This document shows positions 31,125 to 42,322 of a DNA stretch of 64,000 nt, piece by piece (positions within the stretch are counted from its first letter, which is position 1; each line of letters starts with the position of its first letter). Source of the DNA: Diphasiastrum complanatum (Eukaryota; Streptophyta; Lycopodiopsida; Lycopodiales; Lycopodiaceae); the NCBI GenBank assembly GCA_029204225.1, contig CM055113.1, positions 33,363,511-33,427,510 on the forward strand. The letters run 5' to 3'. The notes under the pieces are model-generated. The model was not told the origin of the DNA, searched no databases, and saw nothing but the letters and a program-made list of their open reading frames with translations. The translations under genes were made by a program, and so were the position numbers.

Positions 31125-33547
31125 TTACCTTTGTCTCTTCTAGCTTCCAACCCTTCTGATATTGCAGCTTGGCATGCCTTTTTGCTTTTTCCTCTCTGGT
31201 GCTTGCCTTTGCCTCTTCGGGGTGGTGATGCTGGTCATAGGGAAACTCGCAACATGATTCGTCGCTTTATGTCAGGAGATTGGGAAAATTCGCAAGAAGC
31301 GCATTTCCTTCGTTGTCATGCACTTGTTGATCAGCGGGATTCGACTTCGGATGGTGTTTCTATACCCCATGTTCATCGTCGGTTGTGTCACTGTGTTTTA
31401 CTTGGGCAAGTGGGTGAGTATTCTCGTGCAGCTCATGATCTAGCTCCTACAAGTCCAACTACTCCTTCTACTGCCACCCTTCAGGCTTTGGAGCTTCTTC
31501 ATCCATCGACAAATGACTCCCTTCCCTCTTTTGTTGAGGACATTGATCCTGATTCCGATTTGCAACTCTCAGAATCTCATTTTCTTAATGCTTTTCTACG
31601 CAGTCCTCATCTGTCAACTGGGGGTCCTTCTGGTATGGTTTACGAGCATCTTCGTGACTGTTTTTCTCCCGATGACTCTGCTAGCGGGTTTGGTTTGCTC
31701 TTTCAAGTTTGCTCTTCCGTAGCATGTGGCTGTATTACTCTTTCTATTGCTCGTATTCTTGGTGTTGCTCGTTTGATAGCCTTGGATAAGCCTGGCGGTG
31801 GAGTGTGTCCCATTGCTATTGGTGAGGTTTTATATAGATTGGTTTCTAGGGCTCTTGGTTTTAAGCTTCGTGACAGTTTTCATGACCACCTGTTGCCTCA
31901 TCGGTTTGGTTGTGCTACTCCTAGCAGTTGCGAGACAGTCGTACATGCTTTGCATGCTACCTTAAATCTTCATCTAGATTGGGTTGTCCTTCAAGTGGAT
32001 GTTAAAAATGCTTTCAATTCTATTTCTCAAGGGGCCATTTTCCAAGAACTTCATGCAGCTCACAGTCCTCTAGCTCAGCACATCATGTTTGTTCGCTCTT
32101 TTTATTCCATGGATGCGCCTCTATATTTCAGTCATGCTTTTCACTCAGGTGATGTTTTGGTTATCTCGTCTGCTGATGGTATCAGACAAGGTGATCCCTT
32201 GGGTGGTGTTCTTTTAGCTTTGGCGCACTTTTGGGCATTGCATGCTTCTTCTACTGCTTTTCCTTCTTGTTTGTTTCTCTCTATTGCTGATGACATGCAT
32301 ATTGTGGGACCTGCTAAGGACGTCTTTCCGGCTTTCCAACATTTCTCTCAGCAACTTTCGGCTTTGCGCCTCACTGTCAATCCTTCTAAGTGCGTTGCTT
32401 GGTGTCCTCAGGGCTTCCTTCTTGAGCTCCTTTTACCTACAGGTTTCAATACTCCGGTTGATGGGATTTGAGCGCTTGGTATTCCTATAGATTTTTCGGA
32501 TTTTGTGGCTTCCTCTTTGCGGGACACTTTGGGCGTTGTCACGGTGATTTGCTACCAAAGCTTGGCAATGCTCAAGTTGCTCTAGGGATTCTCACTCAAT
32601 GCTTCGCTCAACGGCCAAGTTATATTCTACGGTGTGTTCCTCCCTCTCCTGATGTTTTGGCTTTGTTACAAGATTTTGATAACACTTTATCAGATATTCT
32701 AGGTCACTTTATGGGTTCAGAATCCTTTTGTATTCCCAATGGTCGATTCGTTAAGCGACAAGTCTCTCTTCCCGCTTCGTCTGGAGGTGTTGGTCTTTCT
32801 TGCACAGCTTCTATTGCTCCAACTGCTTTTATGAGAAGTTGGTCCCTTGTTGCCTCTGCACTTACCTCTCGGTTTCAGCAGGACAACAAGCCCATTCTTC
32901 TTGATTCAGTAGCTCATGTGGAAACAGGCATTCTTCCTTTCCAACAACATCTTCGTGCTGCCAAGGATCTCATCCTTCCACCTGTGCGAGCTTCTTTGCT
33001 TCCCTTTGAGACTTTGCTCAGCCATCAATGTGCTCATTTTCAAAAGTATCTTTTGGAGCGCTTCCACTCACATGCTTTCACTCAGCTTCTCAGTGATTCA
33101 CCTTCCGATGAGACTCGGGCTCGCCTTCTGTCTTGTGCAGGCCCGAGTGCTGGTGCTTGGCTTGTTGCGCGCCCTGTTGTTCCACACTTGCACCTTTCTT
33201 CATAGTTGTTTCTCACCGCTCTTCGGGTTAGGTTGGGTGTCTCTCATTCAGTGCTGGCTGGGTTGACAAAATGTTCTTGTGGTCACCCTGTTGATCCTAT
33301 TGGCACTCATCTCATGCGTTGCCCTTATGGCGGAGAGCGCACTGCGACTCATGATTCCATTCGTGACGTATTGGCATCTATTGCACATGAGTGCGGCATT
33401 CATGTTGTTCGGGAGCAAACCCACATCTTGCATGTGTTCGATTCACACTTGCCTCAGCGTCGAGTTGATCTTGTTCTTTCGCGCAAGGGGATTCGCACGC
33501 TTGGGGATGTTGTTGTTGCTGATCCTTCGCGGCCTGACCTCCTTCGC
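31125..33547 (+). pseudogene. Non-LTR element copy 2, segment 3: RT and endonuclease
   Basis: The longest frame is open from 31089 to 32471, but residues before 31125 are LTR sequence. RT motifs are better kept than in copy 1: LDKPGGGVCPIAIGEVLYRL, VLQVDVKNAFNSI, ADGIRQGDPLGGVLLALAHF and the catalytic LSIADDMHIVGPA (near 32280-32315), then LRLTVNPSKCVAW. A TGA at 32469-32471, a frameshift at about 32545, and TAG at 33203-33205 break it. The C-terminal CSCGHPVDPIGTHLMRC knuckle (33275-33325), RRVDLVL and GDVVVADPSRPDLL follow. The endonuclease Lys and Glu motifs seen in copy 1 are missing because the element is interrupted at about 33547. Confidence 0.88.
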
Positions 33548-35207
33548 TATTAGCCGATATTTCCGCACGGAAAATCGGGCTAATATTGAGGTTTAAGTTT
33601 GCAATAATTGAAAAAACTGGCATGTAAAACCCGATTATTAGAGAAAAATCGGCACAAATTTGCCTTAGAATTGGGTCCCAGCCCGTCCTAAAGTGGCTAG
33701 ACACAGTTTAAAAGTAAGAAACTGACTTTCGAAAAAATCGTCAAAAATATTTTGTGGTCAAGTTTTGTAAGACCGAGCCAAAAGTGCCGGTCCACCTAGA
33801 ATTGGGTCCCAGCCCGTCCTAAATGAGGCTCGAGCAAATTTTGCGGTCTTAGAAATGGCCGGTAAATATTTTACGGCTTTTCAAAAAAATGGCCAGTTGT
33901 AAAAAAGATAGCCGGTATGACCGTGCTAAAATCTCACCATGTACTGAGTCCATTTTTACTAATATATGATCACTTAGTGTATTTTTCAGGGAAACCGTGT
34001 TGTCGTGGAAGCCCTAGTCATGAATGCCAAAAAAGTTAACCCCAGTCAAAGAGCCATCAAAGAGAAATATTTATCGGGCAAAACCCAAGCTGTGAAGTGT
34101 GGGCAATACTTAAAATTGGCAGAAACCCGAACTAGCAAAATTGGCTAAATTACGGGAAATGGGCAAAGTACGCAAATCAGTCGGTATTCCCGAGAAACCA
34201 AAAACCAAAAGTCGGGTTGTGCATACTACAAGGAAAATCAAATGAAAAGCCAAGGAAAATGGAGGACCGAGGGAAATAGAAGACGCCTAACAAGAGAGAG
34301 AAAGGTTGACAAGAGTCTTCAACAACCTTTTGGATCATAAATGCAAGAAGGCCTTAGAGGCTAGCAAAGTTTGGTAGATACCTCCTCTAGCTGTTGACAA
34401 AAGAAGCATCTTGGCTAGTTTTGGAAAGGGGTCTTAAATGGCACCAACTCCTACACCCTCAAGGAGGCCACTTGATGTACTTGCCAAGGGGGATTGGACA
34501 AATGGGAAGCATGAAAATTGGCAAAGCCTCATTTTGAAGGGGGCCACTTGGGATTTACTATAAAAGGAGGCCACTATGTGTGTTAAGATATAGTTGGATA
34601 TAGTTGGCTAATGATTTGATAGTTTGAGGTGATAGTTGGATAATGAGATGATGTTGATAGTTGCTAAGTTGAGAGTGGAGAGTTTGATGTGATAGTTTAG
34701 ATGTGATGTTGGTTGAGAGTCTTTTTGAGGAGAACTTGCTTGCTTGATGATGCTTGGAAGTTAGTTCCATTTTGATGTTAGTGATTGTGGATGTTGTTGC
34801 TCCATGATAGAGTCCGCTATGGGAGTTGGTGGTTATTGCTTGAATCTCATCTCTAGTAGGAGTGCATCATGGAGTGTTTGATTTTGCATTGAGAAAAAAA
34901 GTGAGTACTTGGTGTGCATACCTTTTGAGTGCATTGAGTGGGTAACGTCAAAGTTGGAGTGATTGCTTGTATGATTTTTGTGCATGGTAAGAAAGAAGTC
35001 TTCTGATTGATGATTGATTGAGGGATACTAAGGATTTGCTAATGGTTGAATGATGGAAGTAGGTTGATGGTGTTTGATTCTTGTAGTTGGATGATGGTGG
35101 ATGGAAATTTAGTAATGCTTGCTTCCTACTTGGTTAGTTGATTGAAGAGTCATTATTGGGTGATTAGGCTATTATTTCTCGCTTGGCTGGACTCTTGTTT
35201 CAATAGA
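33548..35207. other. 1.66-kb unidentified insertion/replacement in copy 2
   Basis: Lies between the endonuclease region and the 3' tail of the non-LTR element and replaces what copy 1 has at about 12606-12913. No coding frame. Contains a direct repeat (TAGAATTGGGTCCCAGCCCG at about 33667 and 33799) and, at 34590-35170, a G/T-rich tract with recurring GATAGTT, GATGATG and TTGATGATTG motifs. No TIRs or LTRs were found at the borders. Confidence 0.45.
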
Positions 35208-35325
35208 TATAGTTGTACAGTATCTCAATTCGCCTTATGGCTTTTACGCTTTCAACATGCATTCCTTTGTACTCTGATGGGTATTCCCATCTTTTATTAA
35301 TAAAAACAGGAAGTTTCTACCTCAA
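35208..35325 (+). mobile_element. 3' tail of non-LTR copy 2
   Basis: TTGTACAGTATCTCAATTCGCC through TTATTAATAAAAACAGGAAGTTTCT matches 12914-13035 of copy 1 nearly base for base. It contains an AATAAA signal and lacks a long poly(A), so this family's 3' end is defined by the sequence and not by a homopolymer. Confidence 0.85.
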
Positions 35326-36816
35326 GAGAGTCAATGACTAAATTGAGCCCTTCAAATATTGAATTGTAGAAGAGGGCTTGCTTTATCAAAAGTTCAATCC
35401 CAAATGCAAATTATGGAAACATAACTTGTAGTTACCAGGTTAGAATGTCACCAAATAAGCGTGAATTTCTCTATGTCCAATAACATGCAGCTCGAAATAT
35501 CATGGACGAGCTACTAGAGGTTCACTATTTAGCAATCAACATGTGAAGACTACTACCCTTTTGAAGGAAGAGCAATTAAATAATGTATCAATCAAGCTTT
35601 CTAACGCTATCCCAATTGTGGAAATAGTTGTGAGTCTCTCGAAAGAATTACTTAAATCTCTTATAGTTGGAAAGGCTTGTGACATTTGATGAAGACACAT
35701 TACACATTAAGCCTAGGATAATATAAGAGTGATAAGTTTTTATCATAAAGTCTTAGAGCTAGATTATCAAACATCCGTAGGTAGGGGTTAGGCTTAAAGC
35801 TATTGAAAATCGCACACGCTTCAATACCATGTTCACATTAAAACAAGCTTTGGCATGGTACACCATCTTGGATTCTATAACAAGGTGTATTACAATGATA
35901 GAGACTCACATAAACCTTTTTAAAGAGACTCACACTTATAGGACAAAGCACACACACACATTAATTCAACTACATGCTTTATTGCATATTATGTATTTTA
36001 GTTTTTAAAGTGCGACACAAAAATATCACATGTTTGAGGTATCTCATGGGGTAGGATGTAGCACACAAAAAGAACTTAGACTTGTAATCTTGACTATCAC
36101 ACTCACATTGATTACACATGCACACTCTTGGTGTCCCCAAAGTTGGGGCCAAATTATACTCTTCCAAGGACCAACCTCAAGATAAAGTACATGATTGTGT
36201 GATGATTGAGTCCAATATTGACCTAGACTAGCACACCAACTTATGTGTATGGATCACAGTTGGTGGACCACATTTGGAAGGCATTATAATCAACGTGGAA
36301 CCAACCCTTTGGGGTATACTGTGCTTGACCCTTGTACCCAATTTGCATTTAGGACATCATTGCATGAACAGATCAAGGAACATGATAATAAAATAGCCAT
36401 TACTTTCTAAGAAAATTGTGGACCTTGGGTTGTGGCTTTGTGAATAAGTGATTCTAGTTTTGATGCATCAAATAAACTAAGTCTTGTTATTGACTTGCCA
36501 CAATAGGAGTATACCTCTTTTTCGTGCATGAAAATATTCATGTCAAATATTGGAGCTGGTGATCATCATGGATGTCCACATTGTCATTTTAGGTTATTTT
36601 GATCTTGTTTTCCAAGATTCGACTAAAAATTACTTGATAATATTATAATTGTCTCTTTCCAACACAAAATTTTATCTATTCTTTGAGATAATGCTTGAGA
36701 GTATAAAAGGCAAGATATTAATGAATACGGTTTTCATGCGATGAGGAAAACTTAGATATGTTAGTAATCTCTTGTGTTACAACAACCAATGAGGAATAGT
36801 ATAAGAGCACTCTAGA
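35326..36816. other. No gene recognised
   Basis: AT-rich, stop-dense in all frames, with no repeat shared with the rest of the window that I could see. It may be very old transposon sequence. Confidence 0.4.
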
Positions 36817-37062
36817 GTTGTTGCTCATTCAAGTACTCAGCAATTAAAAACATGTTTTCACTCAATTGCAAATCCCATCAGCTAATGAGCAGAAGAAAGC
36901 AAGCGGCTCACTTAAAGTAACAACAAAACGTCTTCAAAGCCAATAGCAAAACAAGTTTTACACTTATTCCATTTCCAAACATCCAGCTGATTTAGACATG
37001 CGACGAAAGGACCCCACAACTCCGACAAATGCTCAAAACTGTGAAGGAGCTCAATACATTAA
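36817..37062 (+). repeat. Dispersed repeat R, copy 2
   Basis: Matches 15142-15405 over its whole length with few differences (TTGCTCATTCAAGTACTCAG to GAAGGAGCTCAATACATT). Flanks differ between the copies, so these are the element limits or near them. Confidence 0.85.
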
Positions 37063-39023
37063 ATCAAATGTGCTCAGACAACGTGCAATGCAAGCTGTCG
37101 CTAACTACAAGGAGTAGTGAAAGCAAATAGTGAGTGCACCATTCAACACACCACTCCCCTTTGCAAGCACACCACTTTAGCTAGCACCAGCCGAGGCAAC
37201 CCGAGGCAGTGCCACCCAACACACTGCCATGTGCTAGGGCCAAATATCCTGACATGCCCCTTTCTCGGACCCTTCTGCCCTCGGGCTACCGCCCTATGCC
37301 CTTGGTCTGAAGGGCCTCAAAAGGGGACCTTCTTCTCCCACCATAGCCCCATCATTTTAATTAAGTTGCATTTATGCATGTGCTACGAAAGGCCAATATT
37401 AAATGTCCAATATTTGTAGTTCATTTATGCAGAGTTACTGCATGGTTTGTAAATGGCTATTAACTTAAACTTTGAGCACCTAGTGACTAATAGCTTTCAA
37501 ATTTTTAGGCACTTTTATTTAAGTTAACTTATTCATGAAATTGACCTAGTTGAGCTCATGGTCTTTGCTAAAGATAGGTCTCATTCTTCTTTGCATTGGC
37601 ATATGTGGACATGGAGATCTTATCTACAATTTTGATACAAAATATCATTGTCGTGGAGATGGTGGGCCTAGTTTGACTTTACAAACAAGTTTAGCCCTTG
37701 CTAATAACATATGTTTGTGATTTACTCCTATTCATTGGTCATTGGTCATGACTCATGACACATTTGTTCACTCTACCGTTCTTGGTGGCACGTGGGGGTA
37801 TCTAGTACTTTTTGAAAGTCAATTTAAGATAAGTATTGGTATTATTATTATTATTATTGATATTCACTAGTAACACTTAAATGTTCCACATAAAATGAAC
37901 TTTGGTTCGTAGAATGAGGTTGGTTGTATAGTCCCTCTTTTGCACTACCATATACTCTCAATGTGAAAAACGTATGTGATTCCATTTGGTATCTTTCAAG
38001 AATTTACAAGGATGTTATGCACTTCTTTGTTAGAAATTTTTTTTGTAGCACATCAAACAACAACATTTAACCATCCGTGCCAAGCCACATCAAACAACAA
38101 CATTTAATCAATTCGCTAGAACTTTCATCGAAACTACAAATTACAAAATGTCATTTAGCACTTGCCAAAACTTTCATGGGGACTAGCATTCATTAGCCAT
38201 TTACATGCAAAATTTAACAAGGTTGGGTCCTTGAGCTTGGCCCATCCCCTCCAAACTTAATGTTTGCTTTTAACCTAGACGCTTGTATAGCCCATTTGTT
38301 TAGTCTGGTACAATGCCTATGGATGATAGCTCATCATTATTTGTTCTTTATGATCCAAGGGTTGGCTCACTTGGTAAGCTTGGCATCCAAAGTTTCTTTG
38401 GTCCCAAGTTCAAGCAATCTTGAAAACCAAGATGCATTATTTGTTCTTGCACCATTAACCCCATCCCTCTACTTGTAAGCTCGAACTATGGGTCTTGCTC
38501 TAGGGTGGGTTGAAAGAAATTTACCCTATATGCAAAGGTTTGCAAGCCCTTTGATATTCATGCTAGAGAAGCCCACAAAGAAAGGAATGATACCGACATC
38601 TTTCTCCCATAATTGTTTTCATAAAAAAACTTACCAAAAGTTGTCTTTTAGAAAAATGGCAAGTTTTTTTTTTTGCGGGAAATTTTTTGTCTGTTTTGAC
38701 ATGCAAAAAAATTTGTCCGTAGCAAGGTAGGTAGATCGTCATAAAGCTTGGGTTACGTACGTTTATTGAGCTAATAAAACAATTTGGTACTGTAAATTTC
38801 TAATATTTTGCAAGCAAGCAATCTAACATGCAGGATCTAGAAGGCAAGAATTCTCAAAAACTTCCAAAAACTGCAAGAAATTGGGGGAAAGCTTGAAGAT
38901 GTTTCCCGAACACACATGATGCAATAGCGACTTGGTTGACTTGACGTCAAAATTTTAACATCTATCTACAAGTAAAAGGGTATGAAAGAATAGGTTGAAA
39001 ATACCACAAGAAGCTTTGTATGG
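37063..39023. other. No gene recognised
   Basis: Short frames only. Contains an ATT triplet run at about 37840-37858 and a short direct repeat (CACATCAAACAACAACATTTAA at about 38047 and 38084). Confidence 0.4.
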
Positions 39024-39062
39024 CCCCCGGGGGGGGGGGGGGGGGGGGAGGGGGGGGGGGGG
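39024..39062. repeat. Poly-G tract (C5 G20 A G13)
   Basis: Five C, twenty G, one A and thirteen G in a row. Such a run can form G-quadruplex DNA, but sequencing and assembly errors are common in G homopolymers, so its exact length is doubtful. Confidence 0.9.
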
Positions 39063-39717
39063 AGAAGCTCAAAAGTAGATCAACATTCATCATTCTAAAA
39101 TGTCAAAAAAACCCATGATTCTAAACTTTTATTGAAAAAGGGCCCTCAAAGCTCATGAAACTAAGACACATAAGCTTTGTCACGTACCTTGCAAAGGGGC
39201 AATATTTTCCCTGAATATTAAAATAATAAATTATTTTTGGTGAGTAAATAATTATTGCTGAAGCTATAAAAGTAAAAATATTATAAAATAATAATTTAAA
39301 AATAGTTTAAATGGAAAAATAATAATTACTACTCTCGTGAAACTGGAATTATTTCGCATCCAAACTCTTGTGAATGGCAGGAATGATGAGGCCGTATGGT
39401 TGCATGCCGCCCCCATGGCCACGTTGCAACCGGAGGCGCGTCCGGATGCTGAATTGCTGCATGCTGTTGGGACAGGGGGCGGGGCCCGGGATAAACGCCG
39501 GTACTGGATCAGTTGATGGTGGCAATTGCTATCTCCCACCCAACTCGGCCACATGGCGATCGCCTCTGCCTTACATGTGTTATTCGGGTGGCAAGATAAG
39601 TGCTAGTCCTGCTGTTGCGACGTGTGACGTGCTCAGAGGTGAACATCCCGTGCTGATGGTACGTCGGCCATGTGGCAACTGCCGCCCCCGCCCCCGTTAG
39701 GGTTCTCATTCATCTAT

Positions 39718-39742
39718 TACTCTCTCTCTCTCTCTCTCTCTC
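39718..39742. repeat. (TC)n microsatellite in the promoter region
   Basis: About 12 CT units upstream of the ABA-element cluster of the ERD7-like gene. CT-rich tracts are frequent near plant transcription starts. Confidence 0.9.
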
Positions 39743-39838
39743 TTTTGGTTTTATATTTCGTGGTACATTAGGGCAATTTAGGGTTTGAAAGGACATGTAC
39801 ATTAGGGCACAGTAGGGTTTGGAGAAGACGTTAATAGA

Positions 39839-40200
39839 TGACGTGGCATCCTTTTACTTGTGCAGGTGCATTTGCGTCTCTCGGATACTTCTTTGTACGA
39901 TCTTGCAAGCACGAGATTCTTAGAGCGCTGACCGTTGGATATTTTTCTGAGCGTTCAGATCTTGCCACGTTTTTTACGATTAACCGTTAGAGAAGGCTGC
40001 AGCATAGCTATGCCACGTGGCATTAATCTAAGTGTCCGAGCGGAGAATACGTCGTGCTATGAAGACTCAGTGCCTGCTGGTCACGGTATATTCATTGCAC
40101 CGTGTTCTCATTGGCCTCTCTGCCTCCATCGATATCCACCGTTGGATCTCCTTATCAACGCTCAGATCCTGCCACATCTTCAGATATGACACGTGGCAGG
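39839..40200 (+). promoter_or_regulatory. ABRE/G-box cluster, probable promoter of the ERD7-like gene
   Basis: Four ACGTGGC cores within 360 bp: TGACGTGGC at 39839-39847, GCCACGT (minus) at 39964-39970, the palindrome GCCACGTGGC at 40012-40021, and GACACGTGGC at 40188-40197. These match the ABA-responsive element bound by ABF/AREB bZIP factors. A degenerate 40-bp block (ACCGTTGGAT ... TTCAGATCTTGCCAC) is present twice, at 39931-39970 and 40138-40177. No clear TATA box was found. The cluster lies about 1.7 kb before the start codon, so a 5' UTR intron is implied. ERD7 genes are drought- and ABA-induced in Arabidopsis, which agrees. Confidence 0.7.
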
Positions 40201-40229
40201 AATCCGAGTGTGGTGTCATTAGGCCGATC

Positions 40230-40470
40230 GATCGCCCCGCCATTTCTTCGTTTGTTCGTCATTTCGCTTTGGCTCTCGATTCGTCATGGCGCCTGCTGCT
40301 GCGTCTTCGATTAAGATGATCCTGCCTAACGTATCGTGGTAGGCGTAAGTTTTTCTGGATCGAAAGACATGATAAGAATCATTGCATCCGATAATTCTCA
40401 GCTTGAACAGATCTATTATGAAGCTCATCTGATGAGGTGTGCTGCGAACGAGCGAGCAGTTGATGTTTTG
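40230..40470 (+). other. Candidate 5' untranslated exon with upstream ORF
   Basis: Follows the ABRE cluster and ends in TTTTG/GTAAGT at 40470/40471, a strong splice donor; a second GTAAGT lies at 40345. ATG 40286 opens an 18-codon frame (MAPAAASSIKMILPNVSW) closed by TAG at 40340-40342, which could act as an uORF. Another frame through GSKDMIRIIASDNSQLEQIY is open to the donor, but no acceptor joins it in frame with the ERD7-like ATG. I could not fix the acceptor. Confidence 0.35.
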
Positions 40471-40818
40471 GTAAGTTTTCCGCACTCATGTCTGTCAATA
40501 ATATTGTCTTGGAAGTTTCGTTTTTCCGCTCTCATGTCTGTCAATAATATTGTCTTGGAAGTTTCGTTTTTCCGCTCTCATGTCTGTCAATAGTATTGTA
40601 TTAGAAGTTTCGTTTTTCCGCTCTCATGTCTGTCAATAATATTGTCTTGGAAGTTTCGTTTTTCCGCTCTCATGTCTGTCAATAATATTGTCTTGTCAAT
40701 AATATTGTCTTGGAAGTTTCGTTTTTCCGATCTCATGTCTGTCAGTAATATTGTCTCGGAAGTTTCGTTTTTCCGCACTTATGTCTGTCAATAATATTGT
40801 CTTGGAAGTTTTGTTTTG
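40471..40818 (+). repeat. 46-bp minisatellite, about 7 copies
   Basis: Unit begins TCTGTCAATAATATTGTCTT and ends TTCCGCTCTCATG. Unit starts fall at 40491, 40537, 40583 and 40629 at exact 46-bp steps; a 15-bp partial duplication interrupts the array near 40690. It begins directly at the GTAAGT donor of the candidate 5' exon and so would lie in a leader intron. Since 46 is not a multiple of three, the ORFs across it are artefacts. Confidence 0.95.
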
Positions 40819-41913
40819 ACGTCGTAATAGCATTTAGTTTTCGTGCGTATGATGAGGTGCAAGGATGGCGTGAGCAGTTTTTTGATCGGAATGTGTTTTG
40901 TGTTTGCTGTAGACCTTGAGTCTGGAACTACGTTTTCCGATTTATAGCAGACGATAATATTCGAGCTACTTAAAACATACGCGTGGCACGTGAGTTGCTT
41001 GTCGATGGTCGAGATCGATTGTATGCCATCGTACTTGAATATGCTTAATCTTTGAACGGTTTGTCGACAAGCAAGTTGTAATTTTCTAAAAATTCGTCCA
41101 AATTTGAAGGCTCTCGTTTGTACATGCGATCCAGGTACGAAATGACGATATGTGAATTCAGCTTGACTTGATAGTATGTCCTGTGCACGTGATGTTATTT
41201 TCTTAGTATGTTAGATGAATTTGGATCACCTCTTTACAGCTAGCTGTCGTTGATTACATCGCTCTTAATTTGAACATCTGCAGAATGATATGTGCTGGTA
41301 TGCAAAGATTGTATGCCTTGATCATTACAGGCATATATATTTTTTTAGTTTGAAGCTGGAAGGTGGAAAACAGTCCAATGAATTTGGTTAGGAACATAAT
41401 AGCTTAATCAGGCAAAGCCTTGAAGGAATCAGTCTATTCTGAAAACCAGTGTTTCCTGTCCAAATGCTGACCAATGCTTGCATGCATTGGTTTGGTGCCT
41501 TTGAAGTCTTCCTTCATCGCTGTTTCCACTTTTCTTACAACTAGCCTTAATGTGCCGAGTCATGTCAAAGTGGGAGACATGTTTTGCTCATTGTTCGGTT
41601 AGTTCTGAGTGTTTTCACCCGACCTCTAACTCTTGTACCTTTTCTAGACATTTTGGAACTGTAGGCATCATTTGTTAATTATCTACCTTAGAAGTCTTGT
41701 TTCTGCATTGTTCTTATTGTTATGAATTAAATTCAACTTAAAGCCTTTTAGTCAATATCTGTATTCTCTTTGATAAGTACACGAGGCGGAAGATTGTCAC
41801 AACGTTCGGTCTTATAATTACTCGTTTCACACACCACCTGTTATAGGGAAGATCGACAATCGCTTAGAACTCACCTGTCTGTATAAACTCGCCAAATCAG
41901 AGAACTGTGCAGC

Positions 41914-42322
41914 ATGGGAAGCGATTCTAGCAGTACATCGAGTATGGAGAGTAGAATTGATCCGCCTTCAGGCTTCGAGACAGAATTATTAAAAGTGAGA
42001 GGTGCTCAGTTATATCTCATTGATGAAGAAGAAAGCGTGTTGATGCAAGCGGGGGATTTCTCATTGATATTAGTGAAGCAAGGGCATTCACCCCTGGCCG
42101 CGGTAGCTGCTCTCGTGGGAGATGTTGAATGGCCTGTTGGTAAAGATTCGCCAGTTCTAAAAATTGCAAATCGGTGCTATACTTTTGCTCTGCCAGGCCT
42201 CAACTATGGGTTGGTCCTCTCGGAGACAACACCTTTGGAAACTTCGCAATATTTGGAATCCTTGATGATGCAATATTCTACATTTGAAGCGCGTCCAGAA
42301 GTATCAGCAGAAATAATAGCAG
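41914..42322 (+). CDS. ERD7-like: ERD7-like coding exon 1
   Basis: 136 codons plus one base. The last conserved stretch is FEARPEVSAEIIA, then G split over the junction. The exon ends GCAG followed by GCATGT, so the donor is GC instead of GT. The nearest GT (42327) would leave the wrong phase for exon 2, and the GT at 42293 would delete the conserved EVSxE segment. Reading on without splicing ends at a TGA at 42349-42351. Confidence 0.85.

Noticed and set aside
39374-39700. 108-residue Pro/Arg/Cys-rich frame upstream of the ABRE cluster
   Set aside because: Locally high GC content explains its openness; no domain, no splice context and no counterpart elsewhere.
40471-40818. Regularly spaced 46-bp repeats resembling a CRISPR array
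   Set aside because: The units are contiguous with no variable spacers, and the context is a plant promoter/leader; it is a minisatellite.
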